64,000 nucleotides of DNA from NCBI GenBank assembly GCA_900767875.1, contig CAAGAT010000065.1, forward strand, positions 12,260-76,259, written 5' to 3'. The stretch is from an uncultured Sutterella sp. (GTDB lineage: Bacteria > Pseudomonadota > Gammaproteobacteria > Burkholderiales > Burkholderiaceae_F). A model generated the notes under the pieces. That model saw nothing but the letters and a program-made list of their open reading frames with translations, made no database searches and had not been told where the DNA came from. The position numbers and the translations under genes were made by a program. This document shows, piece after piece, positions 35,083-44,461 of the stretch. Within the stretch, counting starts at the first letter, position 1, and the number at the start of each line of letters is the position of its first letter.

Positions 35083-37425
35083 TCAGCCTTCGCTCGGCAG
35101 CGGTAACCGTTTGTCGCCGTCAAGTTTGCGGGCGATTGCCACGACGTTTGCAAGGCGCTTGAGCGCGCGCATGATGTGCATCAGATGCAGACGATCTCGC
35201 ACCAGGATCATCAGGTTGAGCTTGTCGTGGCCGTTTTGTGAGGCGCCGACGTCCATGCCGACGATCGATGAGCCCGCGGCACTGAGCTCGGCGGCAATGG
35301 CGGGCAGAGCCGCCCGATCGTCCGTCACTTCCATATCGAGGGGCACGGCAAAGCGTGCTTCTTCACTCGTTTCGGACTGCCAGGCCAGGGACATCCAGCG
35401 CTGCGGCGCATTCTGACGCCCGCGCGTGACGTGCTCGCAGTCGGCGCGGTGTACCGACAGACCGTGGCCCTTGCGCATAAAGCCCCAGATCGAATCGCCC
35501 GGCACCGGATGGCAGCAGGTGGCGAGCTGCACGGCCATCCCTTCGGTGCCGCGGATGGTGACGGCCGCTTCCGAGGGGGGCTTGCTCGGTTTCTTTTCTT
35601 GTAGCAACGTGTGAATTTGCCCCACGATACCGGAGGCGGGCAATTGCCCGAGGCCGATCGCTACATAAAGCTCGTTCATGCTCGAGAGCGTGGCCACCCG
35701 CAGCACTTCGGCCCAAATCGTATCGGGCACGGCCTCAAGCGTCAGGTGCCCCTCGCGGGCGGCCTTGGCAAGCACCTTCTTACCAAGGGACGCAGACTCC
35801 ACGGGGTTGCGGGTGCGCAAATACTGGCGCACTTCGGCGCGGGCCTTGCCGCTGCGCGCGAAGCTGATCCACTGCGGATCGGGTTCGGCATCGGGCGCGG
35901 TGATGATTTCGACCATGTCGCCGTTTTTCAGGGGCGTCGACAGGGGCTGATTTTCCCCATTGATGCGGCATCCCACGGCCTTGTTGCCCACGTCCGTATG
36001 AATCTGGTAGGCAAAGTCGACCGGGCACGAGCCCTGAGGTAGGCTCACAATCTTGCTGCGGGGCGTAAAGACGTAGACGCGGTCCGGGAAGAGGTCGATC
36101 TTGATGTTTTCCAAGAATTCCTTGCTGTCCGAGCTCGTGCGCTGGATTTCCATCAGGCTCTGCAACCAGGATTTGACCATGTTCTGAATGCCGCTCGTGT
36201 CCATCGCATCGTTGTAGATCCAGTGCGAGAGAATGCCCATCTCGTCAATGCGGTGCATTTCCTCGGTGCGGATCTGATACTCGACGGGCGTGCCGTAGGG
36301 GCCGATCACGGTGGTGTGCAGGCTGCGGTAGCCGTTCGCTTTAGGGATGGCGATGAAGTCCTTGAAGCGGTTGTGGACGGGCTTGTAGAGCTGATGCAGG
36401 GCACCGAGCGTGAGGTAACACTCTTCGCGCGTGCGCACGATCACGCGAAAGCCGTAGATGTCCAGCACGTCGGAAAAGGACGCATGCGTATCGCGCATGC
36501 GGTTGTAGATGCCGTAGATCGTCTTGTCGCGCCCCTGCACCTGCGCCACGATCCCGGACTTGGGCAGGGCCGCGCGCGTTTCGCGCAGAATCTTTTCCAA
36601 CACCGCTTTGCGGTTGCCGCGGGCCAAAATCACGTTTTCGCGCAAGATGGCGTAGCGTCGCGGATAGTGGTTGAAAAAGGAGAGTTCCTGCAGTTCGCGA
36701 AAGACGGTGTTAAGGCCCAGGCGGTGCGCAATCGGCACGTAAATTTCCAGGGTCTCCTTGGCGATGCGCCGGCGCTTATCCGGGCGCATGACGCCCAGGG
36801 TGCGCAGGTTGTGCAGGCGGTCGGCGAGTTTGACAAAGATCACGCGCACGTCGCGGCTCATGGCCAGCAACATCTTGCGGAAACTTTCGGCCTGCGCGAC
36901 CTCGTTGGACGAAAAGCGCAGTTTGTCGAGCTTGCTTACGCCATCCACGAGTTCGGTCACCTCCACCCCGAACCGCTCGGCCATCTCGATTTTGGCCACT
37001 TTCGTGTCTTCCAAAACGTCGTGCATGAGCCCCGCGCAGATCGTAACGGCATCCAGGCGCCACTCCGCCAGAATGTTGGCCACGGCCAGCGGATGGGTGA
37101 TGTACGGTTCGCCTGACTTTCGAAATTGCCCGAGATGCGCATCGTCGGCGTACATGAACGCCTGGCGAATGCGCTCCACATCTGCTTTGGATAAAAACTG
37201 ACTGCAGCGCGCAAGCAGTTCGGACGAGGTCACCACCTTGGTGACTTTTTCCACCGGAGAGAAAAGGGGAAGATCGGCTTCCTGCCCCACGACGTCGCCC
37301 GCACGGGCATCAAGGTAGGCGGCGTCGTAGTCGTCTTCGTTGGAGTGGCCGACATGGGGAACCTGCGGCCGGATCAAATTGGGAAGCGGCGCTGTCGGGG
37401 CTGTTTGAGAGGCGGAAAACAGCAT
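35083..37425 (-). CDS. spoT: RelA/SpoT homologue, bifunctional (p)ppGpp synthetase/hydrolase
   Basis: 780 residues. Residues 105-145 contain the hydrolase HD site (His135-Asp136 in LMHDVLEDT). The synthetase domain includes DIYGFRVIVRT and RFKDFIAIPKANGYRSLHTT. A TGS domain (VYVFTPRSKIVSLPQGSCPV) and a C-terminal ACT domain follow. With an intact HD site it should both make and degrade (p)ppGpp, the SpoT type. It lies after gmk and rpoZ, the classical proteobacterial order, but a terminator-like hairpin stands between rpoZ and spoT. The first 65 residues are a non-conserved extension. Confidence 0.94.
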   Translation of the reverse strand: MLFSASQTAPTAPLPNLIRPQVPHVGHSNEDDYDAAYLDARAGDVVGQEADLPLFSPVEKVTKVVTSSELLARCSQFLSKADVERIRQAFMYADDAHLGQFRKSGEPYITHPLAVANILAEWRLDAVTICAGLMHDVLEDTKVAKIEMAERFGVEVTELVDGVSKLDKLRFSSNEVAQAESFRKMLLAMSRDVRVIFVKLADRLHNLRTLGVMRPDKRRRIAKETLEIYVPIAHRLGLNTVFRELQELSFFNHYPRRYAILRENVILARGNRKAVLEKILRETRAALPKSGIVAQVQGRDKTIYGIYNRMRDTHASFSDVLDIYGFRVIVRTREECYLTLGALHQLYKPVHNRFKDFIAIPKANGYRSLHTTVIGPYGTPVEYQIRTEEMHRIDEMGILSHWIYNDAMDTSGIQNMVKSWLQSLMEIQRTSSDSKEFLENIKIDLFPDRVYVFTPRSKIVSLPQGSCPVDFAYQIHTDVGNKAVGCRINGENQPLSTPLKNGDMVEIITAPDAEPDPQWISFARSGKARAEVRQYLRTRNPVESASLGKKVLAKAAREGHLTLEAVPDTIWAEVLRVATLSSMNELYVAIGLGQLPASGIVGQIHTLLQEKKPSKPPSEAAVTIRGTEGMAVQLATCCHPVPGDSIWGFMRKGHGLSVHRADCEHVTRGRQNAPQRWMSLAWQSETSEEARFAVPLDMEVTDDRAALPAIAAELSAAGSSIVGMDVGASQNGHDKLNLMILVRDRLHLMHIMRALKRLANVVAIARKLDGDKRLPLPSEG

Positions 37426-37456
37426 AAGACCCTTTACGGTGGATAAAGAAACAAAA

Positions 37457-37493
37457 AGCGCCGCCTGTGAGTTTTTCTTGGTCAGGCAGCGCT
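37457..37493 (-). terminator. Terminator or attenuator between rpoZ and spoT
   Basis: AGCGCTGCCTG and CAGGCGGCGCT (minus strand) form an 11-bp stem with one wobble, followed by TTTTTG. It stands 45 bases after the rpoZ stop and about 30 bases before the spoT start. It should separate rpoZ from spoT expression at least partly. Confidence 0.7.
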
Positions 37494-37537
37494 TGTGTGT
37501 GGTGGGTGATGAGCTCTAAGAGCTCACGATCCGTAAA

Positions 37538-37738
37538 TTAGGAAACGCGTTCGAGCACGTCCCGCGTCACACTGCCTTGGGCAATTTCACGCAGGGCGAC
37601 GACGGTCTGCTTATCCTTGGCGTCCACGTGCGGAGCGTGGCCTTCGCTCAACTGGCGTGCGCGATAGGCCGCACACAGAACCATTTCAAAGCGGTTCGGG
37701 ATCTTCTTGAGGCAATCTTCAACAGTTACACGTGCCAT
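37538..37738 (-). CDS. rpoZ: RNA polymerase omega subunit
   Basis: 66 residues starting [20 protein letters not shown], with the conserved AAYRARQL and [13 protein letters not shown] helices. Omega supports assembly of beta-prime and is one of the (p)ppGpp binding sites of polymerase, which fits its place next to spoT. Length is near the short betaproteobacterial form (67). Confidence 0.96.
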   Translation of the reverse strand: MARVTVEDCLKKIPNRFEMVLCAAYRARQLSEGHAPHVDAKDKQTVVALREIAQGSVTRDVLERVS

Positions 37739-37777
37739 TTTGGTTTCTTATCAATTGGAAAACGTTGCGGGTAGAGA

Positions 37778-38428
37778 TCAGACGGGGACGCCGAGCGAAA
37801 TGAAGAGGTCGCGATGGCGAGCGGCCTGATTTTTGAAATTCAGGCGGGAGGCTGTCACTACGGAAATGAGTTGCGAGAGCGCAACATCGAAACTGTCATT
37901 AATTATAACGAACTCAAATTCGGAAGCATGGGCGATCTCAGCCCCCGCGCCCATGAGGCGCCGCGTGATCGTGGCTTCACTGTCGGTGCCGCGTTTGTGC
38001 AGGCGGGCGGCCAGCGCGTCAATTGAGGGCGGCAGGATGAAGATGCCGACCGTCTCGCCAAACTGGGTGCGCACCTGACGGGCGCCCTGCCAGTCGATTT
38101 CAAGGAGCACATCCTTACCCGCGGCCATGCGCTGCTCGATCCACACCCGGCTTGTGCCGTAGTAGTTGCCGTGCACGAGGGCGGACTCGAGAAACTCCCC
38201 ACGAGCCTTGCGCTCTTCGAACTCGGGCACGGAAATGAAGTGGTATTCGCGGCCGTTGACTTCGCCGGGACGCGGCTCGCGCGTCGTGTGGGAAATCGAG
38301 AGTTCAATCGAGGAGTCGTGTTCGAGGAGGGCCTTGACAAGCGAGCTCTTGCCGGCCCCCGACGGAGCCGTGATCATAAACAAACGCCCGGCATGCGCGG
38401 CGGGCTGACGGGAGGCGGTGTTGGACAT
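37778..38428 (-). CDS. gmk: Guanylate kinase
   Basis: 216 residues. P-loop [10 protein letters not shown], the GMP-binding [19 protein letters not shown] and lid region [13 protein letters not shown] are all present. It phosphorylates GMP to GDP. ATG 38428 is preferred over one three codons upstream because AAGGATG then lies at proper spacing. First gene of gmk-rpoZ-(spoT). Confidence 0.95.
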   Translation of the reverse strand: MSNTASRQPAAHAGRLFMITAPSGAGKSSLVKALLEHDSSIELSISHTTREPRPGEVNGREYHFISVPEFEERKARGEFLESALVHGNYYGTSRVWIEQRMAAGKDVLLEIDWQGARQVRTQFGETVGIFILPPSIDALAARLHKRGTDSEATITRRLMGAGAEIAHASEFEFVIINDSFDVALSQLISVVTASRLNFKNQAARHRDLFISLGVPV

Positions 38429-38720
38429 GGGTGTCATCCTTATGTAGGGCGACGAATTTTACCGCACAAGCCCCGGGCAAGACCAGCGCTTGGTTGGCCT
38501 GGAATCGAATGCCGCCTGCTCTCGTCAACCCTCCCTGAGCGTAGGCAAAACCACCAAGTCCGAGGCGCTTGCCGATATACTTTCAGTGTCGTCGAAGTTC
38601 TCATTCTTTGCTTTGGCGTTTGACCCCAAAAACATTGGTTAACCCCCTGCGTACGGCGGGAATTCGAACGAAGAGTTCCATGGCGCCGGGCGCCTCCTTT
38701 TGCGTTTTCTTTCCACTGAT

Positions 38721-40979
38721 ATGAAATACCATTTCCCGATCGTCATCATTGATGAGGATTACCACTCGGAAAACGTTTCAGGCCTCGGCATTCGAGACCT
38801 CGCCCAGGCCATTGAGGCGCAGGGACATGAGGTGAGCGCCGTCACAAACTTCTCCGACCTCTCGAGCCTGGCGCGTCAAGCCAGCCGTACCTCGGCCTTC
38901 ATCGTGAGCCTGGACGACGACGATTTTTCCGACACCGGCGAAGAAAACGAGGCGATCGCCGAACTGCGCGCCTTTGTGCATCAGGTGCGCAGCTCCAACC
39001 CGGACGTGCCCATTTTCCTTTACGGGGAAACCAAGACGGCGCCCTCCATTCCGAACGACGTGCTGCGCGAGTTGCACGGCTTCATTCACATGTTCGAGGA
39101 CACGCCCGAGTTCGTGGCCCGCTACATCGTGCGTGAGGCGCGCCAGTATCTGCAAAGCCTCCCGCCCCCGTTCTTCCGGGCACTGACGCACTACGCGGCC
39201 GACAGCTCCTACTCGTGGCACTGCCCGGGGCACTCGGGCGGCGTGGCCTTTTTGAAGAGCCCCGTCGGGCAGATGTTCCATCAGTTCTTCGGCGAAAACA
39301 TGCTGCGCGCCGACGTGTGCAACGCCGTGGAAGAATTGGGGCAGTTGTTGGACCACACCGGGCCTGTGGCTAAGTCCGAGCAAAACGCTGCCCGGATTTT
39401 CGGCTGCGACAACCTCTTTTTCGTGACCAACGGCACGTCCACGTCCAACAAGATCGTCTGGAACTATACGGTGGCCCCGGGCGACATCGTGATCGTGGAC
39501 CGCAACTGCCACAAGTCGATCCTGCACGCCATCACCCTGACGGGGGCCATTCCCGTGTTCCTGATGCCCACGCGCAATCACTACGGCATCATCGGGCCGA
39601 TTCCGGTGTCCGAATTCGACTGGTCGACCATCGAAGCCAAGATTGCGAAAAACCCGCTCATCAAGAACAAGACCGCTAAGCCGCGCATCATGACGCTCAC
39701 GCAGTCAACCTACGACGGCATCGTCTACAACGACGAAGTGATCAAGGCCAAGCTCGACGGTAGGGTCGACATCCTGCACTTTGACGAGGCCTGGCTGCCG
39801 CACGCGGCCTTCTCGCATTTTTATGACGACATGCACGCCATCGACCGCGACAAGCCCCGCACCAAAAAGAGCATGGTGTTTGCGACGCACTCGACGCACA
39901 AGCTTCTGGCGGGTATCTCGCAGGCCAGCCAGATCTGCATCCAGGACTCGGAAACCGAAAAGCTCGACCGCTCGAGCTTTAACGAAGCGTTCATGATGCA
40001 CACGTCCACTTCGCCCCAGTACGCGATCATCGCCAGCTGCGACGTGGCCGCCGCCATGATGGAAGGGCCCGCGGGCCGCGCGCTCGTCGAAGAGTCCATC
40101 GCCGAGGCCGTCTATTTCCGCCGTGCCATGCGCGAAGTGGGCAAGAACTATAACGACTGGTGGTTCACGGTCTGGGGCCCGGAAAAGCTGCCCGAGGAAG
40201 GCTACGGCACGCAGAAGGACTGGATGCTGCACGCCGATGAGAGCTGGCACGGCTTCGGGGCCGTGGCCGAGGGCTTTAATATGCTCGATCCGATCAAGGG
40301 CACGATCGTCACGCCGGGCCTCTCGGTCGAAGGCGAATTCTCGGAGACGGGTATTCCCGCCGCGGTCGTCACCAAGTACCTGGCCGAGCACGGCATCATC
40401 GTCGAAAAGACGGGCCTGTACTCGTTCTTCATCATGTTCACGATCGGCATCACGCGCGGCCGCTGGAACACGATGGTGACTGAACTGCAGCAGTTCAAGG
40501 ACGCCTACGACGTCAATGCGCCCCTGTACCGCGTCATGCCGCGGTTCCTCTCGGAGTTCCCGCACTACGAAGGCATGGGCCTGAGGGATCTTTGCCAGAG
40601 CGTGCACGAGGTCTACCGCGCTTACGACGTGGCACGATTGACGACCCAGATGTACACCTCCGAGATGATTCCGGCGATGCGCCCGACGGACGCCTACGCC
40701 AAGTTCGCGCACGGCGAAATCGACCGTCTGCCCATCGACGAGCTTGAAGGCCGCATCTCGGCGGTGCTGCTCACTCCGTACCCGCCCGGAATTCCGCTTC
40801 TTGTTCCCGGCGAGCGCGTCAACTCCAAGATCGTCGAGTACCTGCGCTTTGCCCGTGACTTCACGCGACGCTTCCCGGGGTTCGAAAGCGACGTGCACGG
40901 CCTCGTGAAGGTTAAGCAGCTTGACGGTACCATCAAGTATATGCTCGACTGTGTTCGTGAAACACTAAACGGTGAATAA
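38721..40979 (+). CDS. PLP-dependent Orn/Lys/Arg decarboxylase, large prokaryotic (AdiA/LdcI/SpeF) type
   Basis: 752 residues with the three-part layout of this fold: a response-regulator-like wing domain (residues 1-130; IVIIDEDYHSEN), the PLP-binding major domain, and a C-terminal domain. Lys394 in SATHSTHKLLAG-type HSTHKLLAGISQAS is the cofactor lysine; HFDEAWLPHAAF holds the PLP-binding Asp. It removes CO2 from ornithine, lysine or arginine, consuming a proton, for polyamine synthesis or acid resistance. No antiporter gene is adjacent, so a biosynthetic role is a little more likely. Which amino acid is used cannot be settled by eye. Confidence 0.92.
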   Translation: MKYHFPIVIIDEDYHSENVSGLGIRDLAQAIEAQGHEVSAVTNFSDLSSLARQASRTSAFIVSLDDDDFSDTGEENEAIAELRAFVHQVRSSNPDVPIFLYGETKTAPSIPNDVLRELHGFIHMFEDTPEFVARYIVREARQYLQSLPPPFFRALTHYAADSSYSWHCPGHSGGVAFLKSPVGQMFHQFFGENMLRADVCNAVEELGQLLDHTGPVAKSEQNAARIFGCDNLFFVTNGTSTSNKIVWNYTVAPGDIVIVDRNCHKSILHAITLTGAIPVFLMPTRNHYGIIGPIPVSEFDWSTIEAKIAKNPLIKNKTAKPRIMTLTQSTYDGIVYNDEVIKAKLDGRVDILHFDEAWLPHAAFSHFYDDMHAIDRDKPRTKKSMVFATHSTHKLLAGISQASQICIQDSETEKLDRSSFNEAFMMHTSTSPQYAIIASCDVAAAMMEGPAGRALVEESIAEAVYFRRAMREVGKNYNDWWFTVWGPEKLPEEGYGTQKDWMLHADESWHGFGAVAEGFNMLDPIKGTIVTPGLSVEGEFSETGIPAAVVTKYLAEHGIIVEKTGLYSFFIMFTIGITRGRWNTMVTELQQFKDAYDVNAPLYRVMPRFLSEFPHYEGMGLRDLCQSVHEVYRAYDVARLTTQMYTSEMIPAMRPTDAYAKFAHGEIDRLPIDELEGRISAVLLTPYPPGIPLLVPGERVNSKIVEYLRFARDFTRRFPGFESDVHGLVKVKQLDGTIKYMLDCVRETLNGE

Positions 40980-41030
40980 CTTATTAGACCGCGAATGAAT
41001 ATAGATGAAGATTTAATTGGATAATTGGAT

Positions 41031-41984
41031 ATGAAGTGTTATTTTTGCTTAACGGCTCCTGACGAAGCAAATGGAGTTTACATTGATCTTTTGCATGTCG
41101 CTCTGAAATCGGCAAGAGAAAATACAACGTTGGATTTGTGCGCCTTGTACGATGGGCCCGAAGATCATCCCTGCTATAGTCTTTTGAGTCAATATAAAGT
41201 AAAAATAAGAAAACATGTTTTTTCTCATAAGGAAGATTTGATTAAAACTTTTCCTGAAAGCTATCTAAAAGAAAGGTTTGGAAAGGTTGATTCCTATGAG
41301 AAGATTGCTGGTACGTTCATGCGTTTGGATGTGCCTTTTGTGGAAACAGAAGAGGAATATGTCTTGTATGCGGATTTGGATGTCTATTTCGCTAAGGATA
41401 TTGCTAAAGCTGAATTAAAGCTACCTAAGTTTTTGGCTGCAGCTCCGGAGTTTTCTAAGGATATTGAAAAAATGACGTACTTTAACGCCGGGGTTTTATT
41501 ATTTAATGTTCGAAACATGAGGGTGAAATGCGGGGAAATTTTCTCCATGTTGAAGAGAGGGGAGAGAAATTCTGTAAATTTGTTTGACCAAGGGTACTTG
41601 AATCAAGTTTGTTTCTCGAATATGGATTTGCTGCCGCTGGAATGCAATTGGAAGCCATATTGGGGAATTAATAAAAATGCAACAATCGTCCATTTTCATG
41701 GAATGAAACCGGGGGGCGATTTCTTTTCCTCTGGTTTCGATATGACTGACAAGGCTATTGTTGCATCCTTAAATGGACACGTTCAAGATATCGGAGGGTA
41801 CCTGTATTATTTTTTGAAATTCTTTGAATGTTTAGGAAAAAATGGTGATCTGTGGTTGGCTGAATTTTTATCAAGAGTGGTGTCTGTGTTGCATGCTGAA
41901 GAAAGTAAGATTACAACAAGAAAAATGAAGTCAATGGCCAAGCAATATGTTTTTCAAAAGTTGCATTTAGGTGGGTGGAAATAA
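41031..41984 (+). CDS. GT8 family glycosyltransferase in an AT-rich island
   Basis: 317 residues. Family 8 features: VLYADLDVYFAKDI with the metal-binding DxD, YFNAGVLLFNVRNMR, FDQGYLNQVCF, and the C-terminal HFHGMKPGGDF corresponding to HxxGxxKPW. Such enzymes add galactose or glucose to LPS core or capsule. About 980-42010 upstream and downstream bases are strikingly AT-rich (many TTT, AAA and ATT codons) while both flanking genes are GC-rich, so this gene looks recently acquired. No strong ribosome site precedes the ATG. No mobility gene is visible next to it. Confidence 0.87.
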   Translation: MKCYFCLTAPDEANGVYIDLLHVALKSARENTTLDLCALYDGPEDHPCYSLLSQYKVKIRKHVFSHKEDLIKTFPESYLKERFGKVDSYEKIAGTFMRLDVPFVETEEEYVLYADLDVYFAKDIAKAELKLPKFLAAAPEFSKDIEKMTYFNAGVLLFNVRNMRVKCGEIFSMLKRGERNSVNLFDQGYLNQVCFSNMDLLPLECNWKPYWGINKNATIVHFHGMKPGGDFFSSGFDMTDKAIVASLNGHVQDIGGYLYYFLKFFECLGKNGDLWLAEFLSRVVSVLHAEESKITTRKMKSMAKQYVFQKLHLGGWK

Positions 41985-42054
41985 CAGTAAGGCCGATTTT
42001 TTTTTGGAGGGTTAATTGGCTCTTTTGCCTTTTTATGCTGAGGATGGTTACGAC

Positions 42055-42960
42055 ATGGCATTGGATCTGGTGATCTTTGACAACACCCCCGTGACGATTT
42101 TGAAAATCAAGGGGGCGGGGAAGTTTTTGGCGCGCCTTCTGACGAGCGATGTGAGTAAGCTCGCGGTGGGTGGTGTGGAACGCACGGTGGCGATGACCGC
42201 CACCGGCGGCGTTCTGGGCACGCTCTGGGCGGCGCGCACGGCGCTTGACGCCTACGAGCTCATTTTGGTGGGCGAAGAAACCGATGCCCTGCAGGCCTGG
42301 ATCCGGCAGGTGAGCGTGGCCTTTGAAGCGGAAGTCGGCTGCGAGACGTTGAGCGGCTTTTACTTTGTCGGCAAGTTCCCCGTGGACGGCATTCGCCTTG
42401 AGCCCGCCCATATGGTTGAAAGCTTGGGGATGCGCTTTATCGACATGGGCTGGATGTGCCTGGCCGTCGGCCCCAAGGAAAACATTGAGGCCATGAGCTG
42501 CAACCTCCTCAAGGCAGGCGCCAAGAAGGGCGAAAAGACCGGATGGGATGCCCTGCGCATTTTTGCGCGCGAGCCCGCCGCGGGTCTTGAGTTGGACGAA
42601 GGATCCTCGCCCTTGGAAACGGGCCTGGAAGATGCCCTTGATTTTGACGATCCCGACCGCATCTTCATCGGCCGAGCGCTCACAGAAGCCCGCTTTAAGG
42701 CGGGCGCCTACGAGCGCATGCAGCTCGTGGCCTTTGACGTGGCCTTCGACCCCAACCTGCTTGTGGAAGTGCCCAACGTGATCGTAGGAGACACGGCTTA
42801 CCCGTGCACATCCATTGCGCGTGTGCCCGAAGGACCCTTTACGGTGGCCTTGGTGCGTTTGCCGCAGAGCGTCAACATCGGCGACCGCGTTCCCGTGGAC
42901 GTCAAGACCGATCCGCGCGCGCAGTGCGAGGCGGCTCTCGTGATCGACAAGCAGATCTGA
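42055..42960 (+). CDS. GcvT-like folate-binding aminomethyltransferase-fold protein
   Basis: 301 residues. Similarity to the glycine-cleavage T protein is seen in FLARLLTSDVSKL near the N-terminus, the Asp-containing LRIFAREPAAGLELDEGSSP block, and the FIGRALTEARF motif (FIGR.AL in GcvT). GcvT proper is about 360 residues and lies with gcvH and gcvP; neither is here. It is followed 15 bases later by the serine dehydratase gene, which hints at one-carbon or serine metabolism. It could also be a YgfZ-like or demethylase-type relative. ATG 42055 follows GAGGA; a TTG at 42016 after TGGAGG is the alternative. Confidence 0.7.
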   Translation: MALDLVIFDNTPVTILKIKGAGKFLARLLTSDVSKLAVGGVERTVAMTATGGVLGTLWAARTALDAYELILVGEETDALQAWIRQVSVAFEAEVGCETLSGFYFVGKFPVDGIRLEPAHMVESLGMRFIDMGWMCLAVGPKENIEAMSCNLLKAGAKKGEKTGWDALRIFAREPAAGLELDEGSSPLETGLEDALDFDDPDRIFIGRALTEARFKAGAYERMQLVAFDVAFDPNLLVEVPNVIVGDTAYPCTSIARVPEGPFTVALVRLPQSVNIGDRVPVDVKTDPRAQCEAALVIDKQI

Positions 42961-42975
42961 CGGAATCCCAACACA

Positions 42976-44370
42976 ATGGCTGCCAGCGTCTTTGAAATGT
43001 TCAAGCTCGGTGTGGGACCGAGCTCAAGTCACACCGTCGGCCCCATGCGGGCCGCGTTGCTGTTCGTTCAGGAGCTCGAGAAAAAAGGGCTCCTGGAAAC
43101 AACGCAGCGTGTCGTTTGCGATCTGATGGGCAGTCTTGGTGCGACCGGCAAGGGCCACGCCACGGATAAGGCCGTCTATCTGGGCCTGGCCGGCAAGGCG
43201 CCGGCCACCGTCTCGTCCCAAGAAGGACGTGACATTCCTCAGCGTGTTGAAAACGAACACCGCCTGACGCTTACCGGCAAACACGACATTGTTTTTGTCC
43301 CTGAGCGAGACATGCTCTTTACGGCCGACAAGGTTTGTGCGTTTCACACAAACGCCATGGACTTGACGGCTCTTGCCTCTGACGGAAAAAAGCTCCTGAG
43401 CCGCCGTTATTACTCGGTGGGCGGGGGCTTTATCGTGGCGGGAAGCGAGCAAAACCCCGACATCCCCAATGAGCCTTCGGCCGTCTCCCGCAGCAAGGCG
43501 CAACCTCTGCCGTACCCGTACCGCAATGGGGCGGAGCTTCTGATACTGGCGCTCAAACACAACCTTTCGTTTGCGCAGATTGCCCGCGCCAATGAACGCG
43601 TCCAATACTCGGACGAGGAGATCAATCGTCAGCTCGATACCGTGGCGCAGGCCATGGACGACTGCATCAATCGGGGGTTGAAGGCCGACGGCCTCATGCC
43701 CGGGCCCTTCGGCGTCAAGCGCCGAGCCAAATGGCTGGCTGAGCGCCTGGCGAAAAACAACATCGCCGCCGATCCCTTAAGTGCCTTGGACTGGATCAAC
43801 GCCTGGGCCTTTGCCGTGGGAGAAGAAAACGCCTGCGGCGGGCGTGTGGTCACGAGCCCCACCAACGGGGCGGCGGGTGTCATCCCCGCGGTGCTGCGCT
43901 ACTACCGCACCTTCATTGTCGCCTCATCGGAGGAGGGCGTGCGGGAGTTCCTGCTGACGGCCGGCGCCATTGGACTTCTCTATAAAACCAATGCCTCGAT
44001 TTCCGGCGCCGAAGTCGGCTGTCAAGGCGAAGTGGGCGTGGCCTGCTCCATGGCGGCCGGGGCCTTGGCGGCCGTGCTCGGTGCCAATCCCCGCCAGGTG
44101 GAAAACGCCGCCGAAATCGGGATGGAACACTGCCTGGGTCTGACCTGTGACCCGGTGGCCGGACAAGTGCAGATTCCCTGCATTGAGCGCAACGCCGTGG
44201 CAGCCGTCAAGGCCGTCAATGCCGCCCGTCTGGCGCTAGCGGGTGACGGCAGTCACATTGTCAGCCTTGATGCCGTCATGCAGACCATGTACCAAACCGG
44301 CCGCGATATGCAGTCCAAGTACCGCGAAACAAGCCGCGGGGGACTCGCGGTTAATCTCGTGCAGTGCTAA
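42976..44370 (+). CDS. sdaA: L-serine dehydratase, single-chain iron-sulfur type
   Basis: 464 residues. The beta-domain start [17 protein letters not shown] and the alpha-domain motifs [31 protein letters not shown] and [12 protein letters not shown] are diagnostic. The conserved cysteines bind an oxygen-sensitive [4Fe-4S] cluster that acts as Lewis acid while serine is converted to pyruvate and ammonia. It is a useful carbon source route for an asaccharolytic anaerobe. It probably shares a transcript with the GcvT-like gene. Confidence 0.95.
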   Translation: MAASVFEMFKLGVGPSSSHTVGPMRAALLFVQELEKKGLLETTQRVVCDLMGSLGATGKGHATDKAVYLGLAGKAPATVSSQEGRDIPQRVENEHRLTLTGKHDIVFVPERDMLFTADKVCAFHTNAMDLTALASDGKKLLSRRYYSVGGGFIVAGSEQNPDIPNEPSAVSRSKAQPLPYPYRNGAELLILALKHNLSFAQIARANERVQYSDEEINRQLDTVAQAMDDCINRGLKADGLMPGPFGVKRRAKWLAERLAKNNIAADPLSALDWINAWAFAVGEENACGGRVVTSPTNGAAGVIPAVLRYYRTFIVASSEEGVREFLLTAGAIGLLYKTNASISGAEVGCQGEVGVACSMAAGALAAVLGANPRQVENAAEIGMEHCLGLTCDPVAGQVQIPCIERNAVAAVKAVNAARLALAGDGSHIVSLDAVMQTMYQTGRDMQSKYRETSRGGLAVNLVQC

Positions 44371-44461
44371 AGTCCGCCACTTCCATTTTCTCCATGAGCC
44401 GGCAACAAGGAGAGTGTGCCGGCGTGTTTTCTTCCATTACAACAGCCACCGGACATAAACC

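Noticed and set aside
36223..37116. 297-codon plus-strand frame opposite spoT
   Set aside because: Antisense shadow; His/Ala/Gly-rich without domains, while spoT motifs are clear on the other strand.
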